Positions 17,092 to 24,640 of a stretch of 30,604 nucleotides of DNA are shown in pieces. Under the pieces are notes generated by a model. It had not been told where the DNA came from. It was given only the letters and a program-made list of their open reading frames with translations, and did no database searches. The translations under genes were made by a program, and so were the position numbers. Numbering within the stretch: the first letter of the stretch is position 1; the number at the start of each line of letters is the position of its first letter. Source of the DNA: Clostridia bacterium (GTDB taxonomy: Bacteria; Bacillota; Clostridia; Oscillospirales; Acutalibacteraceae); assembly GCA_017631705.1 (NCBI GenBank), contig JAGBSU010000209.1, forward strand, positions 1-30,604. Direction: 5' to 3'.

Positions 17092-17369
17092 TAGGGTAAC
17101 TCGCCGAATCCGAACCCCGTTTTGAACAGGCGGATTTGGGGTCACCCTTCGTTAAAATACTCGCGAATACATACAGTATTCGCTGCGTTTTTGCCTTGGT
17201 TGCCCCACAAATCCGCTCTTTTCAAAATCTTCGACCTGAAAACGAGAAGATTTTGAGTGGTTTTTGTTTTTCTTGACCGAAGACAGGCTAACGCCTGTCA
17301 AGGGAAAAAGAGCAAAAAACACCAAAAGATACCGCTTTCAGGCGGGTTCGGATTCGTCGGGTTACCCTA
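17092..17369. mobile_element. MITE-like element with imperfect terminal inverted repeats
   Basis: This occupies most of the gene-free stretch 17024-17511. The ends are 26-bp inverted repeats (17092-17117 and 17344-17369) with two mismatches, beginning TAGGGTAAC and ending GTTACCCTA. The outermost TA could be a TA target duplication. Inside are several further hairpins: 17130-17141 with 17203-17216 (one bulge), 17163-17170 with 17176-17183 (8 bp), 17222-17232 with 17246-17256 (11 bp), and 17282-17288 with 17293-17299 (7 bp). There is no credible protein-coding frame. It is most simply a non-autonomous element mobilised in trans; a structured RNA is the alternative. No second copy is seen in this window. 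Confidence 0.65.
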
Positions 17370-17433
17370 CATACATAATTATAGTGCAAATAAGGAGTAT
17401 CGTCAACCTGTGGCTTATGTTTGTAAAAAAGCG

Positions 17434-17462
17434 TAGACAAAACGAAAGATATGTGTTAAAAT
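17434..17462 (+). promoter_or_regulatory. Promoter for the CNNM/CorC-type gene
   Basis: TAGACA (17434-17439), a 17-bp spacer, then TAAAAT (17457-17462). It lies between the inverted-repeat element and the gene start at 17512. Confidence 0.65.
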
Positions 17463-17511
17463 GTTGGCGATTGTAGTATTAATTTTGTTTTAAGGGGAGA
17501 TTTTCGACATC

Positions 17512-18768
17512 ATGGACAGTGACAGTATACGAACAATCCTGATTTTTGTGTGCCTTTTGGTTTGTTCCGCTTGCTTTTCGGCGATAGAATCTGCGTTTTC
17601 GGCATTCAGCCGTTCACAAATGAAGACGCTGGCGGAAGACGGTAAACACCGTGCCGAGCGTGTGCTTCAGTTGGCGGAACAGCAGAACAAGGTAGAAATG
17701 ACAGTGTTGTTGGCAAACACCGTGGCCAAGGTGGCGATGACAGCGGTTATCGCTGTTTGGGTAACGGGTCGTTTTCGGACGGCTGGTGTTTGGCTTGCGT
17801 TAGTGGTTGTTACCGTTCTCATATTGATGTTTGGTGAAATTTTGCCGAAGAGGACGGCAAAAGACACACCGGAAAAGGTGATGCTGATGGCGGCACCTTT
17901 TTTGCAGGTGTTGGTCGCGTTGCTCACACCGATTACGATGGTTTTTATCGGGTGGAAGTGGTTGGTAAAACGCCTGTTCCGTGCAGCGGAAAATCCGTCC
18001 ATTACGGAGCAAGAGTTACTTACCTTTGTGCAGGAGGCGGCACACGGCGGCGGTATTGATGCCGAGGAGAGCGAACTGATTCGCAGTGCCATTGAGTTTA
18101 ATGATTTACAAGCGGAGGATATTTTCACACCGCGTGTTGATGTTTGCGGTGTTCCGCAGGATGCCTCTGCCGATGAAATTGCTTGCGTGTTTGGGGAAAC
18201 CGGTTTTTCGCGGCTTCCTGTGTATAACGAAACATTGGACGATATTGTCGGTGTGATTCATCAAAAAGATTTTTATAATTTGGTGTACCGTCAAAAACGC
18301 CCTTTGAGTACGGTGATTAAGCCGGCACCATTTATTGCTCCTTCTATCAAAATCAGCGATTTGCTGCGGCTTTTGCAAAAGGAAAAAGCACACATGGCGA
18401 TTGTGACGGACGAATACGGCGGTACCGCCGGCATTGTCACCATGGAAGATATTTTGGAAGAACTTGTCGGTGAAATTTGGGACGAACACGATGAAATTGT
18501 GGAGGATTTCCAAAAAACAGGTGACAACGAATACCGTGTGGCGTGCAGTGCCGATTTCGGAAAGTTGTTTGACTTTTTCCGTTTAACCGGCGAAACCGAT
18601 TCGACAACAGTCGGCGGTTGGGTGTTGGAGCAGTTGGGAAAAATCCCGACGGTGGGGGATTGCTTTGATTATGAAAATCTTCATGTAACCGTCACCAACG
18701 CCGACGACCGACGCGTCTTGGAAATTGTGGTAGCGGTCATGCCAAAAGAAACGGAATCGTCGGAATAA
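17512..18768 (+). CDS. CNNM/CorC-type hemolysin-family membrane protein
   Basis: A 418-residue protein with the standard three-part plan. An N-terminal CNNM (DUF21) membrane domain (about 5-185) starts with CLLVCSACFSAIESAFSAFS and contains FGEILPKRTAKDTPEKV. A CBS-domain pair (about 205-330) includes FTPRVDVCGVP, HQKDFYNLVY and VTDEYGGTAGIVTMEDILEE. A C-terminal CorC/HlyC domain (about 340-412) completes it. Family members are linked to magnesium or cobalt export; the hemolysin name is historical. The ATG lies 12 bases after GGGGAG. It has its own promoter upstream and a terminator downstream, so it is a single-gene unit. Confidence 0.94.
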   Translation: MDSDSIRTILIFVCLLVCSACFSAIESAFSAFSRSQMKTLAEDGKHRAERVLQLAEQQNKVEMTVLLANTVAKVAMTAVIAVWVTGRFRTAGVWLALVVVTVLILMFGEILPKRTAKDTPEKVMLMAAPFLQVLVALLTPITMVFIGWKWLVKRLFRAAENPSITEQELLTFVQEAAHGGGIDAEESELIRSAIEFNDLQAEDIFTPRVDVCGVPQDASADEIACVFGETGFSRLPVYNETLDDIVGVIHQKDFYNLVYRQKRPLSTVIKPAPFIAPSIKISDLLRLLQKEKAHMAIVTDEYGGTAGIVTMEDILEELVGEIWDEHDEIVEDFQKTGDNEYRVACSADFGKLFDFFRLTGETDSTTVGGWVLEQLGKIPTVGDCFDYENLHVTVTNADDRRVLEIVVAVMPKETESSE

Positions 18769-18779
18769 CACCGTTAAGT

Positions 18780-18808
18780 AAAGAACACCGCCGTCGGTGT
18801 TCTTTTTT
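18780..18808 (+). terminator. Intrinsic terminator after CNNM/CorC-type gene
   Basis: An 11-bp stem (18780-18790 with 18795-18805), CCGT loop and a run of T to 18808. It lies just upstream of the LtaS-family gene's ribosome binding site. Confidence 0.88.
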
Positions 18809-18836
18809 CCCGCTCTTGTAAGAAAGGAAGAGGCTT

Positions 18837-20867
18837 ATGAAAGATCGACATTCAAAAAAACATACAAAACCCGCCACGGCGATTAGTCGCTTGTTTTGCT
18901 TTTTATCGGTTTCGCTTTTATGGATGGAACTGGTTTTCCGAATGGCTACCGTGGATGGTTTTTTTGGAAGCGGATTGTTTTTCATTTTGCTGTTTTTATT
19001 GCCGTGGGCAGGAATACTCTTATTACTGGGAACTTTTTCTAAAAAGCCGAAGGTGAATTACACGGTAACGGTGATTGTTTTAGCGTTTATTGCGTTGGTT
19101 TTCAGTTCACAGATTATTTATTTCGGTGTGTTTGATACCTTCTATATTTTGTATTCCGTGAAAAACACAGGGCAAATTTTACAATTTTGGTGGGATGCAT
19201 TATTATCGGTTTGGCGTAACTTGGTAGCGTTATTGTTTATATGGGTGCCGGTGGCAGTATACGCCCTATTCGGCAAACGGTATCTCCCGATATGCCGCAT
19301 TCCGTGGCGCGGAAAAGCCGTTTTAGCGGTGTGTTTAGTGATTGCACAATTGTTGGCAAGTGGTATTACCAAAGCCTTTAATAAGGGGGAAAACAGTCCG
19401 GCATATTTATATACCAAGGAGTTTTCGGCAGATGCTTCGGTGAAGCAATTCGGATTGTTGACAACCGTTCGTTTGGATGCCAAGTTTTTATTGTTTGGCA
19501 ACGACCTTGCCGATGAGCCGATAGATGACAGTGACGTTCCTCCGGTTGAAGATACTCCGTCTGAGCCGCTTCCCCCGACGGAGTATCCGAAGAATGTGAT
19601 AGCATCGTTGGATTTCGACAAGTTGATTGCTGAGGAAAAGGATGAAACCATTAAGAAAATGCACCAATATTTTTCCTCGGTAAAGCCAACCGTGCAAAAC
19701 GAGTACACGGGGAAATTTAAGGGCAAAAACTTGATTTTCATTGTGGCAGAAGGTTTTTCGCCGTATGCCGTCAACGAAACGTTAACACCGACATTGTATA
19801 AATTATCACACGAAGGCATCCAATGTCGCAACTATTACACACCGGGATGGGGGGTCTCCACCTCTGACGGTGAATACACCAGTTTGTTGGGACTCATGCC
19901 GGCAACCGGTGTGCACAGTATGGAATATTCTTCAAATCGCAATATGTACTTTTCTTTAGGGAACATGTTCAAGCGATTGAATTATAAGACCTACGCTTTC
20001 CACAATCACACCTATACCTATTACGGCAGGGATAAATCGCACCCGAATTTGGGGTATACGTACCAAGGTATCGGCAATGGTTTGAAATTGGATTATTCGG
20101 GGTACTACCCAGGTAAAAAAGTGGAGACCCGTTGGCCAAACTCGGATTATCTGATGGCAAAAGCGACGACTGATAAGTATATGAATGAAGAACCCTTCCA
20201 TACCTATTATTTAACGGTCAGCGGTCACATGCTGTATACTTTTATGGGTAACAGCATGTCGGCTTACCACAAAAACGAGGTGGAAAATTTACCGTATTCG
20301 TCGGATTCGGTCAAAGCGTATTTGGCGTGTCAAATCGAATTGGATTTAATGTTGCAACAGTTGGTCAGCGATTTAGAAGCACGCGGTATTGCCGAAGACA
20401 CGGTGATTTGCCTTACCGCCGACCATTATCCGTACGGATTACAGCAAGCCAACGAAACCGACTATTACAGCGAGTTGGCAGGCTATGATACCAGCTCGGT
20501 GTTTGAAAAATACCGCAACACCTTGATTTTGTGGCACAAGGGCTTAGAGAGCATTGTGATAGATGAGCCGACGTATAGTCTGGATTTGTTGCCGACCTTA
20601 TCGAACTTGTTTGGTTTGGAATACGATTCCCGTTTGATGATGGGACGCGATTTTTTGTCGGATGCACCGGCACTGGTTTGTTTTTCCAATCGTAGTTGGA
20701 TAACCGAAGACGGCAAATACGACGCCGCTAAAAAGACCTTTATACCAAACAATGGGGTTACCGTATCCGAGGATTATGCCAAAAACATTTCCGCTTCGGT
20801 CAGCCGAAAGTTTACTTATTCTAATCTGATATTAAAAGAAGACTACTACGATAAATTGTTTGGATAA
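18837..20867 (+). CDS. LtaS-family lipoteichoic acid synthase / phosphoglycerol transferase
   Basis: A 676-residue membrane enzyme of the sulfatase-fold LtaS family, which transfers glycerol-phosphate from phosphatidylglycerol to build lipoteichoic acid-like polymers outside the cell. Five N-terminal membrane helices lie near residues 17-37, 46-66, 76-98, 126-147 and 160-180. An acidic, Pro-rich linker (225-250) joins them to the catalytic domain. Metal ligand E305 lies in IVAEGFSP, the likely nucleophile T342 in GVSTSDGEYTS, and the late metal site in LTADHYPYG. The ATG follows AAGGAAGAGG. It is close to the length of characterised LtaS proteins. Which polymer it builds cannot be read from sequence. 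A hairpin terminator follows. Confidence 0.93.
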   Translation: MKDRHSKKHTKPATAISRLFCFLSVSLLWMELVFRMATVDGFFGSGLFFILLFLLPWAGILLLLGTFSKKPKVNYTVTVIVLAFIALVFSSQIIYFGVFDTFYILYSVKNTGQILQFWWDALLSVWRNLVALLFIWVPVAVYALFGKRYLPICRIPWRGKAVLAVCLVIAQLLASGITKAFNKGENSPAYLYTKEFSADASVKQFGLLTTVRLDAKFLLFGNDLADEPIDDSDVPPVEDTPSEPLPPTEYPKNVIASLDFDKLIAEEKDETIKKMHQYFSSVKPTVQNEYTGKFKGKNLIFIVAEGFSPYAVNETLTPTLYKLSHEGIQCRNYYTPGWGVSTSDGEYTSLLGLMPATGVHSMEYSSNRNMYFSLGNMFKRLNYKTYAFHNHTYTYYGRDKSHPNLGYTYQGIGNGLKLDYSGYYPGKKVETRWPNSDYLMAKATTDKYMNEEPFHTYYLTVSGHMLYTFMGNSMSAYHKNEVENLPYSSDSVKAYLACQIELDLMLQQLVSDLEARGIAEDTVICLTADHYPYGLQQANETDYYSELAGYDTSSVFEKYRNTLILWHKGLESIVIDEPTYSLDLLPTLSNLFGLEYDSRLMMGRDFLSDAPALVCFSNRSWITEDGKYDAAKKTFIPNNGVTVSEDYAKNISASVSRKFTYSNLILKEDYYDKLFG

Positions 20868-20883
20868 TCCAAAATAACGTTAT

Positions 20884-20916
20884 AACAGCCGCCACGGTAA
20901 AACCGAGGCGGCTGTT
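20884..20916. terminator. Terminator between LtaS-family gene and convergent SGNH gene
   Basis: Outer stem of 10 bp (20884-20893 with 20907-20916) plus inner CGGT/ACCG pairing. A GTTTGTTTTT tract follows on the plus strand; the minus side is weaker. Confidence 0.85.
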
Positions 20917-20929
20917 GTTTGTTTTTATA

Positions 20930-21823
20930 TTAGTTTGTTGCTGTGCGGCGGTTTGCATCCAAGAATGCACTCCACAGCGGATAGTATTTTCCGTAATAGT
21001 GCACACCGTCTTTGGAATATTCCGCATGCATACAACCTTTGGCATCGTCAAAGGCGGGGTTTGGGTCAATGAAAAATACATGCTGATTATCGGCTAAGGT
21101 TGCTAAGCGTGTATTCAAATCGTTGATGCGTGAGTTGGTAAAGGACGATTCGTTAGATTTTTTCTCGGTAACGTGCAAGGTGGCTTGTACGATAATAGCA
21201 GCGTTGGGTTGTTTGGCACGTATCATGTTGATGATTTCTCGGTACTTTTCGGTGATGCCGTCTAAACTTTTATACAACTCATTTAGTCCCAACATGATGT
21301 ATACATAATCAAATTGATTGTTTACTAGCGTTTCTTCAAGAGAAAACTCGCCTTTTCCGTTAACGGGGAATTTTTTGGCAAGAGCCGTATAAGCGGTCAT
21401 GCTTTGTTTGCAGAAGAAGGTGGCGTCGGTGATTTTGCCGTATAACCGCAATCCGTCGGTACGGGAATCTCCAATAAATAAGGTTTTGGGGAAGGAACGT
21501 GCCGAAGGCATGGTGGGCGTTGTTGGTTGCGATACCGACGGGAGTGTTGTAGAACCGGTTGTAACGGTCGTCTGTGTTGCGGACGAGAGCGTTGCAGAGG
21601 AAGTTGGTTGTTGGGTAATCACCGCCGTTGAGCTGGTGGTGGAACCGGTTGCCATGGTCGTTGTCGTGGTTGTTGCCATGATCGTTGTGGTGGCCATTGT
21701 CGTAGTTGTTGTTGAGGTGGTAGAGGTGTCGGGTAAATAGGTTTGTAACAAACAACCCGGCACAACAACCACGCACGACAAAATGAGTAAAATTAAAAAA
21801 GAAAATCGCACCAGCTTTTTCAT
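20930..21823 (-). CDS. SGNH/GDSL-hydrolase lipoprotein with Thr-rich linker
   Basis: A 297-residue extracellular lipoprotein. The signal ends VVPGC with the lipidated cysteine at residue 24. Residues 32-105 are an extreme Thr/Ser/Ala low-complexity linker with TTTMATTT-like units. The catalytic domain shows SGNH-hydrolase blocks: nucleophile S120 in FIGDSRTDG, N181 in LGLNEL, and D272/H275 in KDGVHYY. It lies 11 bases after an MBOAT acyltransferase gene, with AGGAGG in the gap. MBOAT/SGNH pairs of this kind O-acetylate envelope polysaccharides, as in AlgI/AlgJ or PatA/PatB. An O-acetyltransferase or esterase role on a cell-wall polymer is therefore likely, though the substrate is unknown. Confidence 0.9.
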   Translation of the reverse strand: MKKLVRFSFLILLILSCVVVVPGCLLQTYLPDTSTTSTTTTTMATTTIMATTTTTTMATGSTTSSTAVITQQPTSSATLSSATQTTVTTGSTTLPSVSQPTTPTMPSARSFPKTLFIGDSRTDGLRLYGKITDATFFCKQSMTAYTALAKKFPVNGKGEFSLEETLVNNQFDYVYIMLGLNELYKSLDGITEKYREIINMIRAKQPNAAIIVQATLHVTEKKSNESSFTNSRINDLNTRLATLADNQHVFFIDPNPAFDDAKGCMHAEYSKDGVHYYGKYYPLWSAFLDANRRTATN

Positions 21824-21834
21824 AATAAAACCTC

Positions 21835-23247
21835 CTAAAAACGAAAATACATGAACGGGTCATTTAAACCCATATATAAACAGTAGACGGAAAGCCAAAA
21901 AACGGCTAACAACAACAGTGTGCCCAATAAATTGTTTTTAATACGATTGTATATACGGCGCGGCCAGGCGGTGGAAAAAACCAAACCGATAGCCAACAGC
22001 CAACCGTATTGTTCGGCATGGGCTAAATAATCACCGGGGGAAATGTTAATCGGCCCGCCGGGCAAGAAGGGGAACAGGCGTTCCAAATAAATACCCAATT
22101 GAGAAATATCGCTGATAGCAAATATCAAAAACGTAAGGGGTATTAGGAAAAACATGTAGGTGTGGCCCAACACGGGAAAACGCTCTAAAGTGGGTTTGAT
22201 CGCATACTTTTCCAGCGTGATAAAGCAAAAGATAACTAAACCCCACAAGAGAAAATTCCAGCTGGCACCGTGCCAAAAGCCGGTGGCAAGCCATACAATT
22301 AACAAGTTGAAAATGTTGCGCCATTTACTGCACCGATTACCGCCTAGGGGAATATACAAATATTCGCGGAACCAAGAGCCAAGCGTGATGTGCCAACGGC
22401 GCCAAAACTCTGTCATGGACAAGGACATATACGGGTGACGGAAGTTGTCCGGCAAACGGAAGCCCAGCATTTTACCGAGACCGATAGCCATGAGGGAATA
22501 TCCGTAAAAATCGAAATACAATTGCAGGGAAAAAGCAATCATGCCCATCCAAGCGAGTGGGGTAGAAATGCTGTCGAAACCAATGCCGTCGATGTCATTC
22601 CACAATCCACCGATTTGGTTTGCCAACAACACCTTTAAACCCATGCCGATGGTAAAATCCTTGATACCGTTATCAATACGGGAAAGAGAAAGGCGCGGGC
22701 GTTCCAACTGTTCGGACAGTTTGCGATAACTGACAAGCGGACCGGAAATCAGTTGGGGAAACATACACAGATAGGAAGAAAATTTGAAGAATGAAGATTC
22801 TGCCGGTATGGTGCGACGGTAAACATCAATTATATAGGAAGCGACTTGAAAGGTGTAAAAACTGATAGCCAGCGGTAAAATCCAATCAAGCTGAGGGAGT
22901 GTAACACCGGCGGCAGGCCACCATTTGTCAAAACCGGCTTGCACAGAGGAGAAAAGAAAATCGGCATATTTGAAAACAAATAACCAACCGAAGTTATACA
23001 ACAAGCCGCTGACCAATACCGCTTTGCGGTGAGATGTTTTTTGCAGCAGCAGACCTACTCCCCAGTTAACCACCGAGGAAGCCAACAACAGCACAATTTG
23101 AAACGGCTTGTCCCATGCACCGTAAATATAAAAGGCTAAGCTGAAAAGCAACAAGCACAGCCGACGGAAGCGGACAGGCACTAGATAGTAAGCGGTCAAT
23201 GCCAACGGCAAAAACACAAATAAAAAATCCAAACTACTGAAAACCAC
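21835..23247 (-). CDS. MBOAT-family membrane O-acyltransferase
   Basis: A 470-residue polytopic membrane protein of the MBOAT family, of the AlgI/PatA/DltB type. Signature stretches are TEFWRRWHITLGSWFREYLYIPLGGNR and GFWHGASWNFLLWG, whose histidine is the conserved catalytic residue. It moves an acyl (usually acetyl) group across the membrane for transfer to an exported polymer. The start is taken as GTG 23247, because GGAAGGAGGGG sits directly upstream. The longer frame to 23289 adds a charged segment that overlaps the ribosome binding site and is unlikely. It forms an operon with the downstream SGNH lipoprotein, its probable extracytoplasmic partner. Confidence 0.93.
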   Translation of the reverse strand: MVFSSLDFLFVFLPLALTAYYLVPVRFRRLCLLLFSLAFYIYGAWDKPFQIVLLLASSVVNWGVGLLLQKTSHRKAVLVSGLLYNFGWLFVFKYADFLFSSVQAGFDKWWPAAGVTLPQLDWILPLAISFYTFQVASYIIDVYRRTIPAESSFFKFSSYLCMFPQLISGPLVSYRKLSEQLERPRLSLSRIDNGIKDFTIGMGLKVLLANQIGGLWNDIDGIGFDSISTPLAWMGMIAFSLQLYFDFYGYSLMAIGLGKMLGFRLPDNFRHPYMSLSMTEFWRRWHITLGSWFREYLYIPLGGNRCSKWRNIFNLLIVWLATGFWHGASWNFLLWGLVIFCFITLEKYAIKPTLERFPVLGHTYMFFLIPLTFLIFAISDISQLGIYLERLFPFLPGGPINISPGDYLAHAEQYGWLLAIGLVFSTAWPRRIYNRIKNNLLGTLLLLAVFWLSVYCLYMGLNDPFMYFRF

Positions 23248-23290
23248 AGCGCCCCTCCTTCCTATACGATAAAACAGAATCGTTATCAAT

Positions 23291-23319
23291 AGAATAGCAT
23301 ATTTTTAAAATAATAGCAA
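23291..23319 (-). promoter_or_regulatory. Promoter of the MBOAT-SGNH operon
   Basis: On the minus strand, TTGCTA (23319-23314), a 17-bp spacer, and TATTCT (23296-23291), 44 bases upstream of the GTG start. Confidence 0.6.
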
Positions 23320-23346
23320 TAAAAACAAAAGAAAAACCGACAAAAC

Positions 23347-23375
23347 TTGCAGTGTCGGTAAATATATGGTAAAAT
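23347..23375 (+). promoter_or_regulatory. Promoter for the racemase gene
   Basis: TTGCAG (23347-23352), a 17-bp spacer, and TAAAAT (23370-23375) with an upstream TGG. An inverted repeat (ACCGACA 23336-23342, TGTCGGT 23353-23359) brackets the -35. Confidence 0.7.
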
Positions 23376-23406
23376 ATATACATTACTTTGGTAGAGAGGT
23401 GTCTCC

Positions 23407-24117
23407 ATGTCGAAAAAAACAATTGGTATCATCGGCGGTATGGGGCCGGCGGCGACGGTGGATTTGTTCAAAAAAATCGTAGAAAATACCGACGCAGCAA
23501 ACGATGCCGGGCATGTACGCGTGTATATGGATTGTTATCCGACCATCCCCGACCGCACGAAAGCCATTTTGGGAGAAGGCGAATCACCGGTGCCGTATTT
23601 GGCGGAATCGGCAGAAAAATTAGCCGCTATCGGTGCGGATTTTTTGATTATGCCGTGTAACACCTCGCATTATTTTTACAAAGAATTATCGGAAAAGTCA
23701 CCGATACCGGTGATGAATATGATTCAGGAAACTGCCAAAGAACTGCACAGCCGCGGCGTTCAAAAGGTGGGGGTGTTAGCTACCGACGGCACGGTGAAAA
23801 CAGGGATTTATCAAAAAGAGTTGGCGGTGTTTGGCATTGAGGCGGTGTGCCCTTCGGTAAAGGGGCAACAAGAGGTCATGCGGTTGATTTACGATGGTGT
23901 AAAAGCCGATGCAAAACAGTTTCCTGCCGAGGCTATGCGCGGTGTGGTAAGCGAGTTGTTTGCACAAGGCGCCGAGGTGTTGGTGCTTGGTTGTAGTGAA
24001 TTACCGCTTGGGTTTGAAAGATATGGTATACCGTTGGAAAACACGGTGGATGCCGTAGAGATTTTGGCACGGGCTGCAATTGCTGCTGCCGGATATCCGA
24101 CAAAAAACGAGGGATAA
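23407..24117 (+). CDS. Aspartate/glutamate racemase-family protein
   Basis: A 236-residue cofactor-independent amino-acid racemase. The N-terminus (KTIGIIGGMGPAATVDLF) is characteristic of the aspartate racemase subgroup. The two catalytic cysteines are C84 in MPCNTSHYFY and C196 in VLGCSELPLG, so both halves of the active site are intact. The Thr after the first Cys-Asn and the Glu after the second Cys match the subgroup. The product is probably D-aspartate or another D-amino acid. The ATG follows GAGAGGTG. It is monocistronic, with its own promoter and a very strong terminator whose stem includes the stop codon. Confidence 0.92.
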   Translation: MSKKTIGIIGGMGPAATVDLFKKIVENTDAANDAGHVRVYMDCYPTIPDRTKAILGEGESPVPYLAESAEKLAAIGADFLIMPCNTSHYFYKELSEKSPIPVMNMIQETAKELHSRGVQKVGVLATDGTVKTGIYQKELAVFGIEAVCPSVKGQQEVMRLIYDGVKADAKQFPAEAMRGVVSELFAQGAEVLVLGCSELPLGFERYGIPLENTVDAVEILARAAIAAAGYPTKNEG

Positions 24118-24143
24118 ACCAATTGGTTTATCCCTCGTTTTTT
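24102..24143. terminator. Bidirectional terminator, racemase / rubredoxin
   Basis: A perfect 42-base palindrome (24102-24122 with 24123-24143), with A6 and T-runs at its edges. The racemase stop codon lies in the left arm, and convergent rubredoxin ends 11 bases beyond the right arm. Confidence 0.93.
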
Positions 24144-24153
24144 TTACTACCGC

Positions 24154-24309
24154 TTACGCTTCTTCAAAAACATCTTTGCCCAATCCGCAAATGGGGCAAA
24201 CCCAATCCTCGGGCACATCTTCCCAAGCGGTACCGGCAGCGACACCGTTATCCGGATCGCCGATAGCAGGGTCGTATTCATACCCGCAAGGACAAATAAA
24301 CTTTTTCAT
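24154..24309 (-). CDS. Rubredoxin with shortened N-terminal Cys knuckle
   Basis: A 51-residue iron-sulfur electron carrier. GDPDNGVAAGTAWEDVPEDWVCPICG is a textbook rubredoxin core, with the second knuckle at C38-x2-C41. The first knuckle reads C6-P-C8-G-Y, so it is C-x-C instead of the usual C-x2-C; one residue is missing. The bases are clear (TGT CCT TGC), with no frameshift. The ATG at 24309 follows AAGGAGAATT at good spacing; in-frame sequence upstream is not coding. It probably shares the promoter at 24556-24584 with the decayed small gene ahead of it. Rubredoxins serve oxygen and peroxide detoxification or other redox partners in anaerobes; none is adjacent. Confidence 0.93.
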   Translation of the reverse strand: MKKFICPCGYEYDPAIGDPDNGVAAGTAWEDVPEDWVCPICGLGKDVFEEA

Positions 24310-24373
24310 ATAAAATTCTCCTTCCCAATTAAATAACCAACGACGGTGCCGTATATACACGGTCGGTAAGTTC

Positions 24374-24538
24374 TTAGTTTAACAAATACAGGCTTTTTTG
24401 GTCGTCGCCGAACAGCTGCACCGTATACCAATTGCCGAAGCCTTCCAAGTCGTTTGCAATGGCTAAAGACAACTAGGCACTGTAAAAATCCTTGTTTACT
24501 TACTGAATCAATAATTTTTCTGCTTTTTTATCCGTCAA
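24374..24538 (-). pseudogene. Decayed small gene with two in-frame stop codons
   Basis: A single reading frame of 55 codons starts at TTG 24538, behind AAAGGAGTGAG, and ends at TAA 24376-24374. It is interrupted only by TAA (24502-24500, codon 13) and TAG (24475-24473, codon 22). Both could come from Gln codons by one C-to-T change. The last 32 codons read as an ordinary protein tail (LEGFGNWYTVQLFGDD and so on). The promoter and ribosome binding site are intact. I do not recognise the protein. Alternatively, the first 12 codons could be a short leader peptide. Confidence 0.5.
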
Positions 24539-24555
24539 ACTCACTCCTTTAAGAA

Positions 24556-24584
24556 ATTTTATCATTAGTTTCGTGCAAAGTCAA
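24556..24584 (-). promoter_or_regulatory. Promoter upstream of the decayed gene and rubredoxin
   Basis: On the minus strand, TTGACT (24584-24579), a 17-bp spacer, and TAAAAT (24561-24556) with a TGA extension. It is near consensus. No terminator is seen between it and rubredoxin. Confidence 0.78.
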
Positions 24585-24640
24585 ACAGAATATTCCATGT
24601 GGGATGCGAAAAAAGAAAAAGCGAGGATGTTCTATGGTGT

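Noticed and set aside
17264..17476. A 70-codon open frame running out of the inverted-repeat element
   Set aside because: It crosses the element's right terminal repeat and the promoter of the next gene, has no ribosome binding site, and no recognisable content.
21640..21730. A possible short tandem repeat or CRISPR-like array
   Set aside because: The repetition is low-complexity Thr coding sequence inside the lipoprotein linker. There are no uniform repeats or spacers.
21399..21740. A Val-rich 113-codon frame on the plus strand
   Set aside because: It is the complement of the Thr-rich linker of the SGNH lipoprotein, so its composition is an artefact of ACN codons.
24374..24538. Stop-codon reassignment to explain the in-frame TAA and TAG
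   Set aside because: Both TAA and TAG end normal genes in this window (for example whiA with TAA and murB with TAG), so neither is reassigned.
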